A stretch of DNA of 64,000 bases from Janthinobacterium sp. 1_2014MBL_MicDiv (lineage in GTDB: Bacteria > Pseudomonadota > Gammaproteobacteria > Burkholderiales > Burkholderiaceae_D). Positions 61,015 to 64,000 of this stretch are shown piece after piece. The stretch covers positions 6,138,001-6,202,000 of the forward strand of contig NZ_CP011319.1 of assembly GCF_001865675.1 (NCBI RefSeq), given 5' to 3'. A program made the position numbers and the translations under genes. Within the stretch, counting starts at the first letter, position 1; each line of letters opens with the position of its first letter. Under the pieces are notes generated by a model. It ran no database searches and was not told where the DNA came from. It saw only the letters and a list, made by a program, of their open reading frames with translations.

Positions 61015-63177
61015 TTAGAAACTCGTCGACAGGCCGGCGTAGAGGCTGCGGCGGGCGCCATACTGGGGCGCCCCCACGCCGACGCCGGAACCGTCGCGCA
61101 GCAGGTACGATTTATCGAACAGGTTGATCAGGGCCAGCCGTCCTTCCACCTTGCCGAGCGGCGTGTTTTTCCACGTATGCGTGAGCGCCGCATTGACGGT
61201 AAAGTAGCTGGGCAAATGGCCGGAATTCGGCGCGCCGCCCTCCGGAGTCATGCGCAGGCCGCTACCGTAGAGGAAGTCAGCGCTCACTTGCGAATCGCCG
61301 AAGTGATAATGTCCGCCGCCCGACAGCGTGTATTTCTGGTCATGATCGAGGTAGACATAGTTCTTGCTGATGTAGTTCAATTCATCGGCGCCAAACAGGG
61401 CCTGGCCCGAATTGATGTTGCGTCCCTGCGCTTTTTGCGTGCTGGCGTTGAGGAACAGGCCCCAGTTTTTCTCGCTGTAGATGGCCGACAATTCCAGGCC
61501 CTTGGCGTAGCCGTCCGCATAGTTGAATGGCGTGAGGATCAGCGCCTGGCCGAACTGGCCTTCGTCGAGCAGGTTGTTGATCTTTTTATAGTACACATCG
61601 GCCGTCACGGTCAGTTGCGCATTCACCTGATGGCTGATGCCGACGTCGTAGTAATGCGTGCGCTCGGACTTGACGTTGTCGGACTGGCCGATTTCCGGCG
61701 CGTTCGTCGTGTTCGCGTACAGGTCGATGCTGCCCTGCGCGGCCAGTTCCTGCGGCGGCGGCGTGAAGTAGCGCGAATAGCCGGCGTGCAGGGCCGTGCC
61801 CGGCGCGAGCTGGTAGGCCAGGTTCACGCGCGGGCTCCATTGCTGCTCGCTCGTGTAGGCCGAGACCTTGTCGAAGCGCGCGCCGTAGTTCAGGGTCAGG
61901 GGCTTGCTGATATGCCATTCATCCTGCAGGTAAAAGCTGGCCAGCGTGCCCGTCTTGCCGCTGTTGTCCCGCACCGTGATGGGTGTGGTGGACGTTTGCG
62001 CGCCGTCCATGGCGGGGAAGACGGCCACCGTGTTGTCGCTCGTCGTCTTCTGGCGCGTGTAGGCCAGGCCCGCGCGCACGGTGTGGTCCGGGAGCAATTT
62101 GTAGCTGGCGTCGAACTGGGCGCCCGAGGCGCTGTTCGAGCGGCGCGAATCCGACGCCACGCCGTTGTAGATCAGGTCGCCAATGGCATCGGGCGTGAAG
62201 TGCAGTTCCGAATACTGGTGGAAGGCCGAGACCTGGTAATTGAGGTCGCCCAGGCTCTTTTGCAGCGACAGCACGAGGAAGCGGTTCACCTCGCGCTGGT
62301 TTTCATTCAGCTGCGACGACGGCAGGCTGGACGTGCCCGCCTGCGCATCGCTGTGGCCATCGAGCGAGAAGGCCGGTGCCTGGTTCGGATTGTTCGGGAT
62401 CTGGAAGCGGCCGTTGTAGGTGCCGAACATGGCGCCCAGGCGCGTGTTGTCATCGAGGAAATACGACAGGCTGCCGAAGGACTTGTTCTGGCGCGTCTTG
62501 TCGTGCAGGGCGCTGCGCGTGTCTTGCGGGTTTTCCACGCCCAGGGCGTTACCCAGATAGCTGCCGGACAGGTAGTAATTGAACTTGCCGACGCTGCCGA
62601 AAAATTCGGCACTCGGTTCCACATGGTCGTGGCTGCCGACGAGGATGCCGATGCGCCCGCCCGGCGTCATGCCGCCCTCCTTCGTTTCGATATCGACGAT
62701 GCCGGCCGTGCGCAGGCCGAACTGGGCCGGCAAGGCGCCCGTCATGAAATCCGTATGGTCGATCAAGCGCGTGTCGATGGACTGGCCGAAGCCGCTGATG
62801 CTTTCCGGCAATTGCACGCCATTGATGCGGTATTGCACGTTGGCATGGTCGTCGCGCACGTGCAGGGCGCCGGAACCCTTCGAATCCTGCGACACGCCTG
62901 GCAGGCGCAGCAGCACTTCATTGAACGGCGTGTTGTCGCCCTGGCCCAGCATGCCGACCATGTGGCTGTCGATGCTGTAGATGGTGGTGCCGACTTTCGG
63001 CGACAGCTCGATGCGCGCGCTTTTCAGGTGGGCGGACGTGACTTCGACCTTTTGCATCTCTGGCGGCGCGGCATCGGCGGCCGTATCGGCAGGAGTGGCA
63101 TCGGCCGCATGGGCGGACACGGTAAACAGGCTGGCAAGGGCGAGCGACAGCGCGCTCAGACGGGGAGTGTGTTGCAT
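61015..63177 (-). CDS. TonB-dependent outer-membrane receptor
   Basis: 720 aa. Signal peptide to about 24 (SAHA-ADA). Plug domain at about 45-165 (NEVLLRLPGVSQDSKGSGALHVRDDH; GIVDIETKEGG). The C-terminal barrel ends in a phenylalanine (YAGLSTSF), as needed for barrel assembly. Start at MQHTPRL with AGGT upstream. The ligand cannot be named; a nearby Fur-like site suggests an iron chelate, while the DUF2946 gene would also fit copper. Confidence 0.92.
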   Translation of the reverse strand: MQHTPRLSALSLALASLFTVSAHAADATPADTAADAAPPEMQKVEVTSAHLKSARIELSPKVGTTIYSIDSHMVGMLGQGDNTPFNEVLLRLPGVSQDSKGSGALHVRDDHANVQYRINGVQLPESISGFGQSIDTRLIDHTDFMTGALPAQFGLRTAGIVDIETKEGGMTPGGRIGILVGSHDHVEPSAEFFGSVGKFNYYLSGSYLGNALGVENPQDTRSALHDKTRQNKSFGSLSYFLDDNTRLGAMFGTYNGRFQIPNNPNQAPAFSLDGHSDAQAGTSSLPSSQLNENQREVNRFLVLSLQKSLGDLNYQVSAFHQYSELHFTPDAIGDLIYNGVASDSRRSNSASGAQFDASYKLLPDHTVRAGLAYTRQKTTSDNTVAVFPAMDGAQTSTTPITVRDNSGKTGTLASFYLQDEWHISKPLTLNYGARFDKVSAYTSEQQWSPRVNLAYQLAPGTALHAGYSRYFTPPPQELAAQGSIDLYANTTNAPEIGQSDNVKSERTHYYDVGISHQVNAQLTVTADVYYKKINNLLDEGQFGQALILTPFNYADGYAKGLELSAIYSEKNWGLFLNASTQKAQGRNINSGQALFGADELNYISKNYVYLDHDQKYTLSGGGHYHFGDSQVSADFLYGSGLRMTPEGGAPNSGHLPSYFTVNAALTHTWKNTPLGKVEGRLALINLFDKSYLLRDGSGVGVGAPQYGARRSLYAGLSTSF

Positions 63178-63269
63178 GGTAAACCTCAAAGATAGTCAAC
63201 GCCAGGCGGCCCGGCGCGCATCGAAGCGCGGCAAGGGACCGCCTGAAAAAAAGAAAAACAGCGTGGGAA

Positions 63270-63614
63270 CTACAACGAGGCGGCAGGCGGGCCGCGCACT
63301 GGCGGCAGCAGGATGGCGGCGACGGGCGCCAGGGCGGCCGGCGCGGCGGCCAGCAAGCGGTACGGCAGTAATTGGGCGGGCGGCTCGGCGATGGCCGGCG
63401 GCACGGCGAAATCGGCCACCTTGTCGATGACCGTGGCGCACAGCGCGCACTCTTCCGCGTCGAGGCTGGTCTTGTGCAGGTGCGAGGCGGCCGTCGACAG
63501 CAGGAACACGAGGGCCAGCGCACTGAACAGTGCCACGCACAGCCGCCACGGCGTGCGCGCGAGGACGGCGGCGCCGTGATGAGCAAGCTTGCGGGTGGGC
63601 TGGCGGGAAGACAT
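63270..63614 (-). CDS. DUF2946 family protein
   Basis: 114 aa from ATG 63614. One membrane segment/signal (about 24-46), then SHLHKTSLDAEECALCATVID, the His/Cys-x-x-Cys pattern of DUF2946, and a proline-rich C-terminus. These small proteins are frequently found beside TonB receptors and copper genes; a metal-binding role is plausible but unproven. 92 bp upstream of the receptor in the same direction. Confidence 0.8.
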   Translation of the reverse strand: MSSRQPTRKLAHHGAAVLARTPWRLCVALFSALALVFLLSTAASHLHKTSLDAEECALCATVIDKVADFAVPPAIAEPPAQLLPYRLLAAAPAALAPVAAILLPPVRGPPAASL

Positions 63615-63698
63615 GGGCGCATAGTAGCAAGAAAATCGCCCCGCTGTCAGCGCCTGTTGCAATTCATTTGCGCTACGGGGGCAGGACAGGATGCCAGC

Positions 63699-63713
63699 TG
63701 ATAATGATTTTCA
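63699..63713. promoter_or_regulatory. Fur-like box
   Basis: TGATAAT-G-ATTTTCA, a 7-1-7 dyad with one mismatch between the arms. It sits between the divergent DUF2946/receptor genes and the PepSY gene, 57 bp from the latter. Confidence 0.55.
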
Positions 63714-63769
63714 CTCCGGGCCTTTCATGCTATCGTTCCGCAGCCCAAAATTCCCAGAGTCCCCCCTTC

Positions 63770-64000
63770 ATGTCCAAGCGCCCGATCAAATGGCTGTTAG
63801 CCAAGCTGCACCTGTATGCGGGCCTGTGGTTCGGCGCCCTGTTCGTCCTGCTGGGCTTGACGGGCTCGGCCATCGCCTGGATGCCGGAACTCGACGCCTG
63901 GCTGAATCCGACGTTGTTGCAGGCGAGCACACCCGCGCCTGGCCAGGCCTTCCAGGTGACGCCGCGCAGCGTGCAAACGGTGGTGGACCAGCTCACGGCC
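63770..64000 (+). CDS. PepSY-associated transmembrane protein (partial)
   Basis: The first 77 codons are present, cut by the window end. MSKRPIKWLLAKLHLYAGLWFGALFVLLGLTGSAIAW is the first helix of PepSY_TM proteins, which accompany siderophore receptors and are thought to act as inner-membrane reductases. It continues into a periplasmic PepSY region (QAFQVTPRSVQTVVDQL). Confidence 0.85.
   Translation, partial: MSKRPIKWLLAKLHLYAGLWFGALFVLLGLTGSAIAWMPELDAWLNPTLLQASTPAPGQAFQVTPRSVQTVVDQLTA

Overview
The window is a GC-rich, densely coded chromosomal segment. Codon use, the ccoNOQP/ccoGHIS layout and the mix of LysR, RND and GGDEF genes point to a betaproteobacterium of the Burkholderiales, most probably Oxalobacteraceae (Janthinobacterium/Massilia/Duganella type). 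That placement is inference from gene content. I saw no rRNA, tRNA, CRISPR array, insertion sequence or prophage.

Layout. 1-3.9 kb: the end of a stress-protein-like gene, a LysR regulator divergent from a DHA2-type MFS exporter with an NTF2-like partner, and a DUF1349 gene. 3.9-10.9 kb: a tripartite RND efflux operon (adaptor, pump, outer-membrane factor) behind a DUF2165 membrane protein, divergent from a cysteine-containing HTH regulator. 10.9-16.6 kb: an MFS/LysR divergent pair, an SDR, then an O-methyltransferase and a PchR-like AraC regulator that share an intergenic Fur box, and a VOC protein. 16.6-25 kb: a PreP-like M16 protease, the glrK/lipoprotein/glrR two-component operon, a BON-domain gene with a full sigma-54 promoter module, and an SLC10-type symporter. 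25-27.7 kb: an SOS-boxed radical-SAM/UdgX DNA-repair pair. 27.7-30.7 kb: modABC-modE with a ModE box on the promoter. 30.8-33.9 kb: a BarA-like hybrid kinase.

34-47 kb is an oxygen-response block: fnr converges on two minus-strand operons, aer-hemN-safE-ccoI-ccoS and ccoNOQP-ccoG-ccoH. Each has a perfect Fnr box, and the two boxes sit in almost identical 26-bp contexts at the same distance from a -10. Together these genes sense oxygen, steer swimming, make heme without oxygen, and build and load copper into a cbb3 oxidase.

47-64 kb: a DUF1444-like protein, a PAS-GGDEF-EAL protein, YiaA-like, DUF808 and LysE-type membrane proteins, a FecR/DUF6600 envelope protein, the lipoate genes (ybeD, lipB, lipA) interrupted by an MFS/MocR pair, ung, and a TonB receptor/DUF2946/PepSY group around a Fur-like box.

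The strongest unexpected signals are regulatory: the GlrR-IHF-sigma-54 module in front of the BON gene, the LexA-controlled UdgX/radical-SAM operon, the twin extended Fnr boxes, and a structured non-coding stretch (54.9-55.07 kb) in which one segment can pair with either of two identical partners ahead of a terminator.
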